Source of the DNA: Gemmatimonadota bacterium
GTDB taxonomy: Bacteria > Gemmatimonadota > Gemmatimonadetes > Longimicrobiales > Gaopeijiaceae
Assembly (NCBI GenBank): GCA_022564055.1
Contig: JADFMD010000017.1
Location: 1-46,676, forward strand
Length of the DNA: 46,676 nucleotides
Direction of reading: 5' to 3'
Below the pieces are notes generated by a model. The model worked only from the letters and a program-made list of their open reading frames with translations. It searched no databases and was not told the DNA's origin. Shown here in pieces: positions 1 to 7,598 of the stretch. The number at the start of each line of letters is the position of its first letter. Within the stretch, counting starts at the first letter, position 1. A program made the position numbers and the translations under genes.

Positions 1-2
1 CC

Positions 3-911
3 GCCGATCAGGCGAGCGGAGAGCCTTCGCCGCTGGTAGCATCAAGCGCCGAGACGTTCACGGTCACCGGGCTGAGCAACGGCACGACGTACTTCTTCGC
101 CATCAAGACCTCGGATGAGGTACCGAACGAGAGCGCGCTCTCCAACGTGCCGAGCGTCGCGACCGCGACCCTGGCTGTTGCCGTGACGCCCGTTACCACG
201 ACCGCGAGTCGCCTGCCGAGCAACGGCACCAACTACACGGTGGACTTCGACGTGGTGAACGGTGGAACCATCACCGAGGACTTCGATCTGCTGACAACGC
301 AGGGCCCCGGCACCGTGATCACCGTCGTGTCGATCACGGGAACGGGCGTAACCCAGGGCGGGAACCCCGACAGCGCGCGGGTGTCGGGCCTGGCCGCCGC
401 AGGTACGGCGGTCGTGACCGTAACGTACTCTGTCGCCAGTGTCGCGGCCGGTACGACGGACACGCTCTTCTTCTCGGCTCGTTCCGTGGCCGACCCCCCG
501 ACGATCGATGATGGTCGTCTGGAAGTCACCGTTGTGCGGCCCAACCTCACGGTGAATAAGGCCGTGAATCCGGGCGGTACCCAGCTGCCGGGCGCCGACC
601 TCACCTACACCGTCACGATCACCAACGACGGTAGTGCCGACGCCGCCGGCGTGGTGGTTTCGGACTCGCTGGCCGTGGAGCTCGACTTCAAGGTGGGCAC
701 CGTGGTGACCAGCCTACCGGTCACCGCCACGGTGGAGTATTCGAACGACGCGGGCAGCTCGTGGACCTATGTACCGATCTCCGCCGGGTGCGGTGCGCCC
801 ACGAACTACGACCGGTGCGTGACGCACATTCGGTGGACGCTGGACAGCGATCTCAGCTATCTCGGGCCGAACAACACCGGTGACGTCGAGTTCGTGGCTC
901 GAATCCAATAA
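3..911 (+). CDS. Secreted surface protein, Fn3 plus DUF11-like repeats (5' partial)
   Basis: The reading frame is open from the left edge, so the N-terminus is missing; 302 residues are visible. Residues 1-48 look like the end of a fibronectin type III domain (LSNGTTYFFAIKTSDE, then SNVPSV). Two beta-sandwich-like segments follow. The second, from about residue 178, starts NLTVNKAVNPGG and continues LTYTVTITNDGSADA, the hallmark of the DUF11 / conserved-repeat family found in bacterial surface and secreted proteins. The protein ends shortly after this domain with no visible sorting signal or membrane anchor. The likely role is an extracellular or surface-attached structural or adhesive protein; no enzyme motif is seen. 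Family assignment rests on repeat pattern only. Confidence 0.75.
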   Translation, partial: ADQASGEPSPLVASSAETFTVTGLSNGTTYFFAIKTSDEVPNESALSNVPSVATATLAVAVTPVTTTASRLPSNGTNYTVDFDVVNGGTITEDFDLLTTQGPGTVITVVSITGTGVTQGGNPDSARVSGLAAAGTAVVTVTYSVASVAAGTTDTLFFSARSVADPPTIDDGRLEVTVVRPNLTVNKAVNPGGTQLPGADLTYTVTITNDGSADAAGVVVSDSLAVELDFKVGTVVTSLPVTATVEYSNDAGSSWTYVPISAGCGAPTNYDRCVTHIRWTLDSDLSYLGPNNTGDVEFVARIQ

Positions 912-1402
912 TACCCGTGTACCCGTGTGCCCGATCACCCCGGGCGCTCGTGCTCCGGTAGCACCCCTACACCTCTATCACACCTCCACACTCGTAGCTC
1001 CCCCAAGCCTGTAGAGCACCCGCCGAACCCACGTACCACACCCAGTACAACTCCCCTACGACTCCGCCTCCCCTCCGAGCCATCCCGCACTCCGGCGTAT
1101 CGGATACCCCCGCGTAAGTGTAAAACGGAACACATGTTCCCGAAAAACCTCGTAATGGGGAGCTAGGCCTCGAGCTCGCTATCGTCGAATTTTCGGGCGT
1201 CCCCGATGTCGTCCGATATCACGCCAAAACCGTTACCCGTATTGGGTTAAGGATATGATAGGCGCCGACGCCGGCGACGGTCCCGCACCACCCACCGCAC
1301 CTGTACTCCCACCGTTGTAAAAAATAAACACTTGTTTAGTAAAGACACCTTCCTCATCTTTCGCCGACGAGAAACGTATCTTCGAAACGCCGAGTGAGGA
1401 CC
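912..1402. other. Intergenic region with palindromes and an AT-rich promoter zone
   Basis: About 490 bp without a convincing gene between the surface protein and the outer-membrane barrel. It holds a 14-bp palindrome at 1127-1140 (listed separately). A TATGAT hexamer at 1254-1259 could be a -10 element with a poor -35. An AT-rich stretch at 1315-1343 contains TTGTAA at 1315-1320 and the 12-bp palindrome AAACA-CT-TGTTT at 1326-1337. The AT-rich stretch lies 60-90 bp before the barrel start and is the best place for its promoter and operator. Short reading frames here are Pro/Arg/Ser-rich shadows and were not called. Confidence 0.4.
1127..1140. promoter_or_regulatory. LexA-like palindrome (SOS-box candidate)
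   Basis: The sequence GGAACACATGTTCC is a palindrome with arms GGAACA/TGTTCC around a 2-bp centre. Its core GAAC-ACAT-GTTC fits the GAACRNRYGTTC form of the LexA site known from Bacillus and actinobacteria. It lies about 260 bp before the next start codon, so no target gene is obvious. Whether LexA in this lineage uses that motif is not known from the sequence. Confidence 0.3.
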
Positions 1403-2413
1403 ATGGTTCGAAACACGGCATCAGCAGGCGTGCTGCTCGCCTGCCTTTTGGCGACGGCACCCGCGTCGGCTCAGAACCCGACGTGGACGACCGAACGACC
1501 CGATGGGCATGCCCCCGCCGGCGTGATGGCCGACTTTCTCATCCTGAACCGCAACGTCTACATCGGCGTGCGCTTTTACCAGGAGCACTTCAGGGGTACG
1601 AGCGTGGGTACGCAAGCCATCTCGTCGGCCGAGGTGTTGGACTTCTTCTCGGTCGCTCCCTTGACCCTCGACAAAGGGACCGCCGAATTGGAACTCCGGG
1701 TCGGCCTGTTCGGCTTCGTGACATTGGAGGGCTCAATGCCGATCACCCAAGCGGAGATGCTCAGCACCACCGACGCGTTGTTCTTCGAGACGTCTTCGAA
1801 GACCTGGGGCGATGTCAGCGTTCGGGGGCTCTTCGATCTCCTGGAGATGGACGAGTACCGGATGAGCCTGACGCTGGGTGCCACCATCCCGACAGGAAAG
1901 CTCAAAAAGCGGGACGTGGGCCGCCTCGGGACCAGAGAGATCCTTCCTTTCGCTCTCCAGGGTGGCTCTGGAACGGTCGATGTCTTGGCGGGCCTGACCT
2001 TTTTGACCCAGAACGAGCTTGCCTCCGTCGGCGCCCAGATCAACACGGTCACGCGCGTCATGGACAACCGCCGGGGCTATCGCCTCGGAAACGAGTTCAG
2101 CCTCTCCGTGTGGGGTGCGCACAATCTTTCGGATTGGGTGAGCGTGTCGCTACGGGGCCTCTACGAGAAGTGGGGTGACGTGACCGGTTCCGAACCGGGA
2201 ACCGACGGGACCGTCGATCCCGGCGCCAACTCCTTCGCTCAGGGAGGGGAGCGGCTTCAGATCCCGTTTGGCGTCAGCCTCTTCTTCCGAGAAGGACCGG
2301 CATCAGGACACCGGCTCTTGTTGGAGTGGTATTACCCCCTCCACGAGGATCTCAACGGGCCTCAGCTATCGCTCGACCGGACTTTCGTGGTCTCCTGGCA
2401 AACTTTTTTCTAA
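1403..2413 (+). CDS. Outer-membrane beta-barrel protein, transporter/MetA-pathway-like
   Basis: A 336-residue exported protein. The N-terminus has a classic signal peptide: a short basic start, the hydrophobic stretch ASAGVLLACLLATAP, and a cleavage site after ASA before Gln-Asn. The mature part alternates polar and hydrophobic residues in amphipathic strands (for example MSLTLGATIPTGKLK and GNEFSLSVWGAHNL). It ends WQTFF; a C-terminal Phe is the usual signal for insertion into the outer membrane. The pattern with GATIPTGK and strand-turn repeats resembles the phenol-degradation MetA-like/transporter barrel family, but substrate is unknown. ATG 1403 is preferred because AGTGAGGA lies just before it; an in-frame GTG at 1394 is possible. 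It overlaps the convergent next gene by 4 bp. Confidence 0.7.
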   Translation: MVRNTASAGVLLACLLATAPASAQNPTWTTERPDGHAPAGVMADFLILNRNVYIGVRFYQEHFRGTSVGTQAISSAEVLDFFSVAPLTLDKGTAELELRVGLFGFVTLEGSMPITQAEMLSTTDALFFETSSKTWGDVSVRGLFDLLEMDEYRMSLTLGATIPTGKLKKRDVGRLGTREILPFALQGGSGTVDVLAGLTFLTQNELASVGAQINTVTRVMDNRRGYRLGNEFSLSVWGAHNLSDWVSVSLRGLYEKWGDVTGSEPGTDGTVDPGANSFAQGGERLQIPFGVSLFFREGPASGHRLLLEWYYPLHEDLNGPQLSLDRTFVVSWQTFF

Positions 2414-2646
2414 CCCTCCAGCATCCCCGCGTCGACCAACACCCCTCGGGCCCGCTCCTCGTCCTCGGTCCGAACCACGATCCGAGCAGGATTGACGAAC
2501 GCCAGGCCCACGTCCATTCCACCCGCATCGTCGATCAGCAGAGCGGCATCCACGCCTGCGTTCTCCAGGTACCCGTGAGCCAACTCCGCTTGGTGGCGAT
2601 AGTGGAACCGGGCCACGATCGTGGTCGGAATCCTATCGCGGCTCAC
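2410..2646 (-). CDS. DUF2007-like small protein (putative signal-transducing)
   Basis: A 78-residue protein starting at GTG 2646. It has the compact layout of the DUF2007 family: a first beta strand (TTIVARFHYRHQAELAHGYL), a central acidic segment, and a C-terminal strand-helix (RIVVRTEDEERARGVLVDAG). Members are small cytoplasmic proteins with a ferredoxin-like fold, sometimes labelled putative signal transducing proteins; no reaction is known. It converges on and overlaps the barrel gene by 4 bp. It lies just downstream of the amidohydrolase on the same strand and may be co-transcribed with it. Confidence 0.65.
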   Translation of the reverse strand: MSRDRIPTTIVARFHYRHQAELAHGYLENAGVDAALLIDDAGGMDVGLAFVNPARIVVRTEDEERARGVLVDAGMLEG

Positions 2647-2667
2647 ATTCGCTCCGGCGCTAAGAAC

Positions 2668-2712
2668 ACGTGCCTCAATTTCGCTCGCCTGCCATGAAGA
2701 CGTGCCTCAATT
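2668..2712. repeat. 13-bp direct repeat around the amidohydrolase stop
   Basis: The sequence ACGTGCCTCAATT occurs at 2668-2680 and again at 2700-2712. The second copy covers the stop codon and last codon of the amidohydrolase gene. The two copies share further similarity on the 5' side. A small local duplication is the simplest explanation. Confidence 0.5.
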
Positions 2713-3825
2713 AGGGAAAAGTGACCGATCGATGGTGGGGACCAGGTCAAGTGCGTTCTGGTAATAGATCTTCCGAAGCACCTCATCGGGAAGGTCCAAT
2801 CCATACATCTGCCAGAATGCGTGGTACCTCCGGTAGTAGTCGAAGTAGTCGTCCTCCGTTTCGAAGACACGGAAGTAGGTGTAGAACTCCTCCTGGTCGT
2901 AGGAATCCTTTCCCATCACCACCCTGTCTTGGTATTGGATGAGCCACTTCCTCGCGAATCTCGGCTGTCTTCCCAACTCGTAGATGACCGCGCCGAGGCC
3001 CACGTACATGTTGGGCATCTCGTCCAGGAGGGTTCCGAGCCGAGTCAGGTCGTGGCCCAACCATCCGAGATGCGCCGAGATGAACCTCGTGTTTCCATGC
3101 CTCCGGAAGAGGTTGTGCTGTTCCCCGATGATCTTCTCGAAGGGGGCGCTCCTGCCCGGGGGCTGCAACCGCCGAGGGCGAAGCGTCAACTCCAGCCAGC
3201 GCTCATTGAAGCGGTCGTAGGGCTGCCAGAACTCCGCGGGGTCGGCCGAGTGGATCAACACCGTAATTCCGAGCTCACCTGCCTTGGCCCAGACAGGATC
3301 GAGCCGAGGATCGTCCACCGGGATCCGATTCCCGTCTGTGTCGAGCGCGCTCAACCCCAGGTTCTTGAAGATCTTGAGACCAGCAGCGCCCGCGGCGACA
3401 TCCGCTTCGAGCTGGGCCGCGGCTCGCTCACCCCAACCGGGCTCGCCCACACCTCTGAAGTCGACGTTGGCGAAGAACACGAAGCGGCCCGGGTGGTCGC
3501 GGTTCATGTTTTCCAGCCCTCGGACGAGGTTGGTCCCGCTTCCGCCCGAGAGGTTCACCATGACCGCCATGTTGAGTTCGTCCATCTCCCCGATCAACCG
3601 GTCGACGTCCCCCTGTGAGATACGGGTCCCGTTTTGGTGCCCGTGGATGTCCACGAAGGGAAAGCGGGAACGGGTTACCATGTGCTCCGAAACGACCAGG
3701 GTGTTGCGCGGCTCGTACTCCTGCACCGTGATGCCTTGGCCGGCGACTTGACGCACCGGCCCCACGGGGAGCATTCCTACCAAAACCAGAAGGCCTCCAA
3801 ACATTTCGGCGGCGGTCAAACGCAT
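2707..3825 (-). CDS. Amidohydrolase-superfamily protein (amidohydrolase 2 type), exported
   Basis: A 372-residue protein with an N-terminal hydrophobic segment (MFGGLLVLVGMLPVGPVRQVAGQ) that reads as a signal peptide, so the enzyme probably acts in the periplasm. The metal-binding start of the TIM barrel is DIHGHQ near residue 59. Further barrel landmarks are GAAGLKIFKNLG, TVLIHSADP, RFISAHLGWL and VVMGKDSYD, giving the His/Asp ligands expected of the amidohydrolase 2 / decarboxylase-like branch. The substrate cannot be read from the sequence. It is a single gene followed by the DUF2007-like frame, with 170 bp of non-coding sequence upstream. Confidence 0.75.
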   Translation of the reverse strand: MRLTAAEMFGGLLVLVGMLPVGPVRQVAGQGITVQEYEPRNTLVVSEHMVTRSRFPFVDIHGHQNGTRISQGDVDRLIGEMDELNMAVMVNLSGGSGTNLVRGLENMNRDHPGRFVFFANVDFRGVGEPGWGERAAAQLEADVAAGAAGLKIFKNLGLSALDTDGNRIPVDDPRLDPVWAKAGELGITVLIHSADPAEFWQPYDRFNERWLELTLRPRRLQPPGRSAPFEKIIGEQHNLFRRHGNTRFISAHLGWLGHDLTRLGTLLDEMPNMYVGLGAVIYELGRQPRFARKWLIQYQDRVVMGKDSYDQEEFYTYFRVFETEDDYFDYYRRYHAFWQMYGLDLPDEVLRKIYYQNALDLVPTIDRSLFPN

Positions 3826-3997
3826 GCGAAAAGCTCCACGTAGGTAGGGGTCACGGGCGGCAGGGCGCGGACGGGGCCCCGCGCGGACCCTGCGACCTTG
3901 CGGCGGCGGTAGGTCATTTTAGCAACTGCGGCCCCGCTGAGAAACCCGAGCAGCGAGCCCGAGGTCCCGGAGGACGAGCCCTACGGTGCGAGGCATC

Positions 3998-4942
3998 TCA
4001 TAATGAAACCGGTTTGCGGTCCCAAACCACCGGGTCGCCATCCCACAGCAAGTGGTGGATCCCATCCTTTCCAGAACGTTTCACCGTGTACATCGCTTCA
4101 TCCGCGACCCGAAGCGCCTCTCGGCTCGTGCCGATGGGGGTCTCGAACGTCACGGCACCGATGCTGAACGTCACCGGCCACCCGCCCTTCGCCATGGCCC
4201 GGATGAGTTGCTTACGCAGATTCTCGAGCACCGATCCAGTGGCACCGCCCGTTATCTCCGGCAGGACCGCCGCAAATTCGTCCCCTCCCAGGCGCCCGAG
4301 GATGTCGGTCTGTCGTGTGCTGGACCGGAGCGCGTCGGCTGTTCGCCGGAGGAGCTCGTCGCCCGCGTCGTGTCCCTCCAGGTCGTTGACCGCCTTGAAA
4401 TTGTCGAGGTCCACGTAGGCGAGCGTGAACGCCCGCCCGTAGCGCGCCGCCCGGCTCAACTCGCCGTCGAGTCGTGCGATGAATGACCCTCGACTGAGGA
4501 GCCCCGTCAGCGTATCCGTCGCCGCGAACGTAGCCTCGTCGGTCAGGCGACGCCTCAGCGTGACGAGCAACATCACGATGATCCCGAGGAGGACGAAGTC
4601 CGACAACACGCTCCAGGTGATCGCCCCACCAATGGGCTCGCCAGCCAGGAGAGAAAACGGCGTCGGAAGTATCACGGCGACGGCCGCGAGACCGTAGGCA
4701 GTGCGGGGACTGGCCGCCCACGCCGCGAGCGCGACCGGAATGGCATAAAGGGAGAGCAAAGAGGGCTCGAAACCCGAGGAAATCTCAGCCGCACCCACCG
4801 CAATGACCAGGGTGAGGGCCACCCGCGCCGCGGTTTTGGGAGGCCAGCTTTCGAGGTGGGCGATGAGCCCGGCTCCAAGCCGGCGGGTAGCGCCGGAGGA
4901 GCTCACGCCCGGGGAGTCCTCGGCGTCGGCGGCCCGCCGCAC
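3998..4942 (-). CDS. Membrane-bound GGDEF diguanylate cyclase
   Basis: 314 residues from GTG 4942, which has AGGGA about 7 nt upstream and starts 20 nt after the preceding gene. The N-terminal half has several hydrophobic segments (VALTLVIAVGAAEISSG, SLLSLYAIPVALAAWAA, YGLAAVAVILPTPFSLLAG, SVLSDFVLLGIIVMLLVTL), probably a four-segment membrane sensor. A complete GGDEF domain follows (DTLTGLLSRGSF, DLDNFKAVND, LGRLGGDEFAAVLPE). The intact GGDEF signature predicts synthesis of c-di-GMP from two GTP. The RQTD motif five residues before GGDEF is a match to the RxxD product-inhibition I-site. No EAL domain is attached. The membrane part is not a family I can name. Confidence 0.85.
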   Translation of the reverse strand: MRRAADAEDSPGVSSSGATRRLGAGLIAHLESWPPKTAARVALTLVIAVGAAEISSGFEPSLLSLYAIPVALAAWAASPRTAYGLAAVAVILPTPFSLLAGEPIGGAITWSVLSDFVLLGIIVMLLVTLRRRLTDEATFAATDTLTGLLSRGSFIARLDGELSRAARYGRAFTLAYVDLDNFKAVNDLEGHDAGDELLRRTADALRSSTRQTDILGRLGGDEFAAVLPEITGGATGSVLENLRKQLIRAMAKGGWPVTFSIGAVTFETPIGTSREALRVADEAMYTVKRSGKDGIHHLLWDGDPVVWDRKPVSL

Positions 4943-4962
4943 TCGACCGTCCCTGCCTGCGT

Positions 4963-5469
4963 TCAAGGCGCGCCCCGCTCCAGGCCCGTTCTGCCGACCC
5001 CGGCCATCTCCCTCGCAAGCAGATGAACCCCGTTCAATTTCCGCTGTGCACTTATGCACCATGCGGCGAGCGCCAGCAGACCCAGGTTGCCGGCAACCGG
5101 CCCGAGACCTGCCGTTCCACCGAGCTGGACCAGGTATAGGATTCGGGTCACAATCACGTAACCGGCGAAGAGGAGGGGCACGAACCCACCCGCGAAGACC
5201 AGACCTCCCCAACGGCTGGGTTTCTCCAAGACTCTCGAGACCGCTTGCAACCCGTACGCGACCATCGCCACCATGGAAATCAGGGCGCCAATCAAGAACG
5301 CGACATGTTCGGAGGGCTGGAAACCGTGCCGGAAGGACTGCACCAAACCGTATAACGCGAGGACCGCCAGCGGCGGGAGACCCATCGCGATCTTCGCCGC
5401 CGCCATGCGCTCGACCGCTTGAGCCACGAGAGGCCCGGCCTGACCGCCCTCGGGTAGTTGATTCGCCAT
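4963..5469 (-). CDS. Four-TM membrane protein of unknown function
   Basis: 168 residues with four hydrophobic stretches: IAMGLPPLAVLALYGLVQSF, HVAFLIGALISMVAMVAYGL, LVFAGGFVPLLFAGYVIVTR and a shorter one near GNLGLLALAAWCIS. No recognised domain. It ends 20 nt before the GGDEF gene on the same strand, so the two are almost certainly one transcript, and it may act as a partner or modulator of the cyclase. A longer GGDEF frame runs through this gene in another phase, but the membrane-segment pattern here is clearly the coding one. Confidence 0.6.
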   Translation of the reverse strand: MANQLPEGGQAGPLVAQAVERMAAAKIAMGLPPLAVLALYGLVQSFRHGFQPSEHVAFLIGALISMVAMVAYGLQAVSRVLEKPSRWGGLVFAGGFVPLLFAGYVIVTRILYLVQLGGTAGLGPVAGNLGLLALAAWCISAQRKLNGVHLLAREMAGVGRTGLERGAP

Positions 5470-5597
5470 CTACAATGATCATCCATGCCCAGTACCGGCG
5501 CCAGAGAAATTCACATCGGCCGCCGTGGGCACCTCAACACCGGCCGCTCCCTCTTCGGAACCGACGGACCCCGCCCGGGGTCTGCAATAGCCGAGAC

Positions 5598-6638
5598 ATG
5601 GGAGGTAGTTTGTTCACACGGTGCATCTTCTGCCACACGAAATTCCCGGAGAACGGCGTCTTCGGACGCCTTCCTCCAGGCCGCTATCTGGCTTTCGATC
5701 CCAAACAAGGGCGGTTGTGGGCGGTCTGTGAGGAGTGCGGCCGGTGGAGTCTCTGCGCCATGGAGCAGCGGTGGGAGGCCCTCCACGAGCTGGAACGGAT
5801 GGTGCGTGACCGATCAGAGCTCGTGGCCGAAACCGACAACATTGCGCTGCTATCCGCGGGCGAGCTCTTTCTGATCCGAGTGGGCAAAGCTGGACTCGCG
5901 GAGAGGGCCTGGTGGCGCTATGGCCGCGAGCTGCACGAGCGGCGATCTCGGTTTCACGGTGCGCGATCTCGACTGACGGCGTACACGTTCGGTGCCATGG
6001 CATACTTGTCCGACGTCATGGGACTCAGGGATGACGATCTCAGCATCGGGTGGGATGACGAACCGACCGCGGACATTCTTCGGTGGCGCAGGTTCGGGTG
6101 GGCCGCGTGGCATGGCTCCGTCGATTGTCGGTACTGTAACAGCTCGCTAAAAGCCCTCAGGTACGACCTGTCATGGTGGGTTTTCCCTCGCATCGATCCC
6201 GATACCGGCCGGACCGTGGTCGAGGTACCCTGTCCTCGTTGTGACCCCTGGACACCGAAGAAGGTCTACGAAATCGGAGGCCCGGAGGCGCAGACCGTCC
6301 TCCGCAAGGTTCTGGCCTATCAACACATCTCCGGCGCATCCGAACGCACCATCAAAGATGCCTCGCTCGTGATCGAGACCGCCGGATCCTCGGAGGCCTT
6401 CGAGGCCCTCGTGACGAAGGAACGAAGGTCGTTATGGGGAATGGGGAAGACGCGTTCCATCGCCCTCGAGATCGCTGTGACCGACAGCGTCGAACGCCGC
6501 ACGATGGAGTTGGAGCTCGAGGCCCTCGAGTTCACGTGGAAACGCGAAGAGGAATTGGCTCGCATCATCGATGAGCAACTGACCCCGGACGATGTGCGAG
6601 CGCGGCACCTTCGCCGGCTACCCGTTACCGTGAGATAA
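5598..6638 (+). CDS. Zinc-ribbon-rich protein of unknown function
   Basis: 346 residues from ATG 5598. The protein carries CxxC pairs at both ends of its N-terminal two-thirds: RCIFC near residue 9, CEEC near 47, then CRYC and CPRC further on. That suggests two zinc-ribbon modules of four cysteines each. The middle is rich in Trp and Arg (ERAWWRYGRELHERRSRF) and contains a segment DLSIGWDDEPTAD. The C-terminus is a long charged helix (EALEFTWKREEELARIIDEQ). I do not recognise a family. It is divergent from the GGDEF operon with only 128 bp between them, and its last 14 bp overlap the convergent UDG gene. Confidence 0.6.
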   Translation: MGGSLFTRCIFCHTKFPENGVFGRLPPGRYLAFDPKQGRLWAVCEECGRWSLCAMEQRWEALHELERMVRDRSELVAETDNIALLSAGELFLIRVGKAGLAERAWWRYGRELHERRSRFHGARSRLTAYTFGAMAYLSDVMGLRDDDLSIGWDDEPTADILRWRRFGWAAWHGSVDCRYCNSSLKALRYDLSWWVFPRIDPDTGRTVVEVPCPRCDPWTPKKVYEIGGPEAQTVLRKVLAYQHISGASERTIKDASLVIETAGSSEAFEALVTKERRSLWGMGKTRSIALEIAVTDSVERRTMELELEALEFTWKREEELARIIDEQLTPDDVRARHLRRLPVTVR

Positions 6639-7287
6639 GGCGCCTCGCCCTCTCCCACACCGAGTCGAACATCGACTCGGTGAGCCGGCCTGTGAACGTA
6701 TTCTGCTGGCTCGGATGGTAGCTGCCGAGCACCGTTCTTCCTCCGATTTCCACCTCGACCCCGTGCGAGAACTTGGGACGGGTCCGGGGGACGCTTTCCT
6801 CCCTGCTCCGGAGGATTCGCAGCACCTGATCGAAGGCGAACCGCCCGAGCGCCACCACGACACGAGCAGAGGCAAGAATTTCCAACTCCTCTTCGAGATA
6901 GGGCCGGCAGTGTTCCCTCTCGGTCGCGGTGGGGCGGTTCGCAGGAGGCGCGCAGCGGACGGTCGCGGTGATGTAGACCCGCGAAAGACATAGCCCATCC
7001 TCCGCCGTGCGTCCGTCTGGCTGGTTGGCAAACCCAGCTCGGTGCAGAGCCCGGTACAACCAGTCCCCGGAGCGATCCCCAGTGAACATGCGCCCGGTCC
7101 GATTGGCGCCGTGCGCGCCGGGGGCGAGACCGACGATCAGAACCTCCGCCTGCGGGTCCCCGAACGACGGGACCGGACGTCCCCAGTAGGGTTCCGCAGC
7201 ATATGCGGCCCGCTTTTCGCGAGCCACGGTCGAGCGCCACTCCACCAGGCGTGGACACCGGGTACATGCTATGACCCGTTCGTTCAA
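6625..7287 (-). CDS. Uracil-DNA glycosylase family 5 (UDGb-like)
   Basis: Base-excision repair enzyme that removes uracil (and in this family other deaminated bases) from DNA. The motif GLAPGAHGANRTGRMFTGD is the family 5 form of motif A, and HPSQQNTFTGRLT is the C-terminal active-site loop. Cysteines in ACTRCP, TVRCAPP and HCRP supply the expected 4Fe-4S ligands. No ATG or GTG is available in frame after the upstream gene's stop. TTG 7287 gives 220 residues, the usual family length, with GAAAGG 12 nt upstream; an ATT a little upstream is a less likely start. A second UDG of family 4 lies at 33.3-34.2 kb. Confidence 0.85.
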   Translation of the reverse strand: MNERVIACTRCPRLVEWRSTVAREKRAAYAAEPYWGRPVPSFGDPQAEVLIVGLAPGAHGANRTGRMFTGDRSGDWLYRALHRAGFANQPDGRTAEDGLCLSRVYITATVRCAPPANRPTATEREHCRPYLEEELEILASARVVVALGRFAFDQVLRILRSREESVPRTRPKFSHGVEVEIGGRTVLGSYHPSQQNTFTGRLTESMFDSVWERARRLISR

Positions 7288-7337
7288 CGCCCGTAGGCGC
7301 CTTTCATTCTTCGATGACGGGACCGTCGAAGGAATTG

Positions 7338-7550
7338 TTATTGGCCTCTTCGCCGGGCGACGATGGCGCCGACCATGGGGCCGACCAATGCCCCGACCGT
7401 GATCCCGATCACGGTCATCACTCCGATCGGGTTGAGATGACTCACGGAGGGCCCGCCGCTCGCTATGGAGCGGTACAGACTCAGGGCCAAGAAGAGGCCT
7501 CCACCCGCCGATGCGCCGATAGTGGTCCACCGAACATTGGCGCCCATCAC
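7338..7550 (-). CDS. Small two-TM membrane protein
   Basis: 70 residues with two hydrophobic segments, TIGASAGGGLFLALSLY and NPIGVMTVIGITVGALVGPMVGAIVA, the second Gly/Val-rich, and an Arg-rich tail (RRRGQ) that would sit in the cytoplasm. No known domain. It precedes the family 5 UDG gene by about 50 nt on the same strand and is 48 bp after the RND gene's stop. It may be the tail of the efflux operon or the head of a short UDG transcript. Confidence 0.5.
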   Translation of the reverse strand: MMGANVRWTTIGASAGGGLFLALSLYRSIASGGPSVSHLNPIGVMTVIGITVGALVGPMVGAIVARRRGQ

Positions 7551-7598
7551 AAATGCCTCCGAGAGGGAGCCATCACACAGTGCAGAAGCCCGCGTCGC

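Noticed and set aside
4943-5482. Upstream extension of the GGDEF frame (about 180 residues)
   Set aside because: The segment is Arg/Gly/Pro-rich and overlaps a gene in another phase with clear membrane segments; GTG 4942 with AGGGA upstream is the better start.
4803-5597. Upstream extension of the zinc-ribbon protein frame
   Set aside because: Pro/Arg-rich shadow of the GGDEF operon on the other strand; the CxxC-containing protein starts at ATG 5598.
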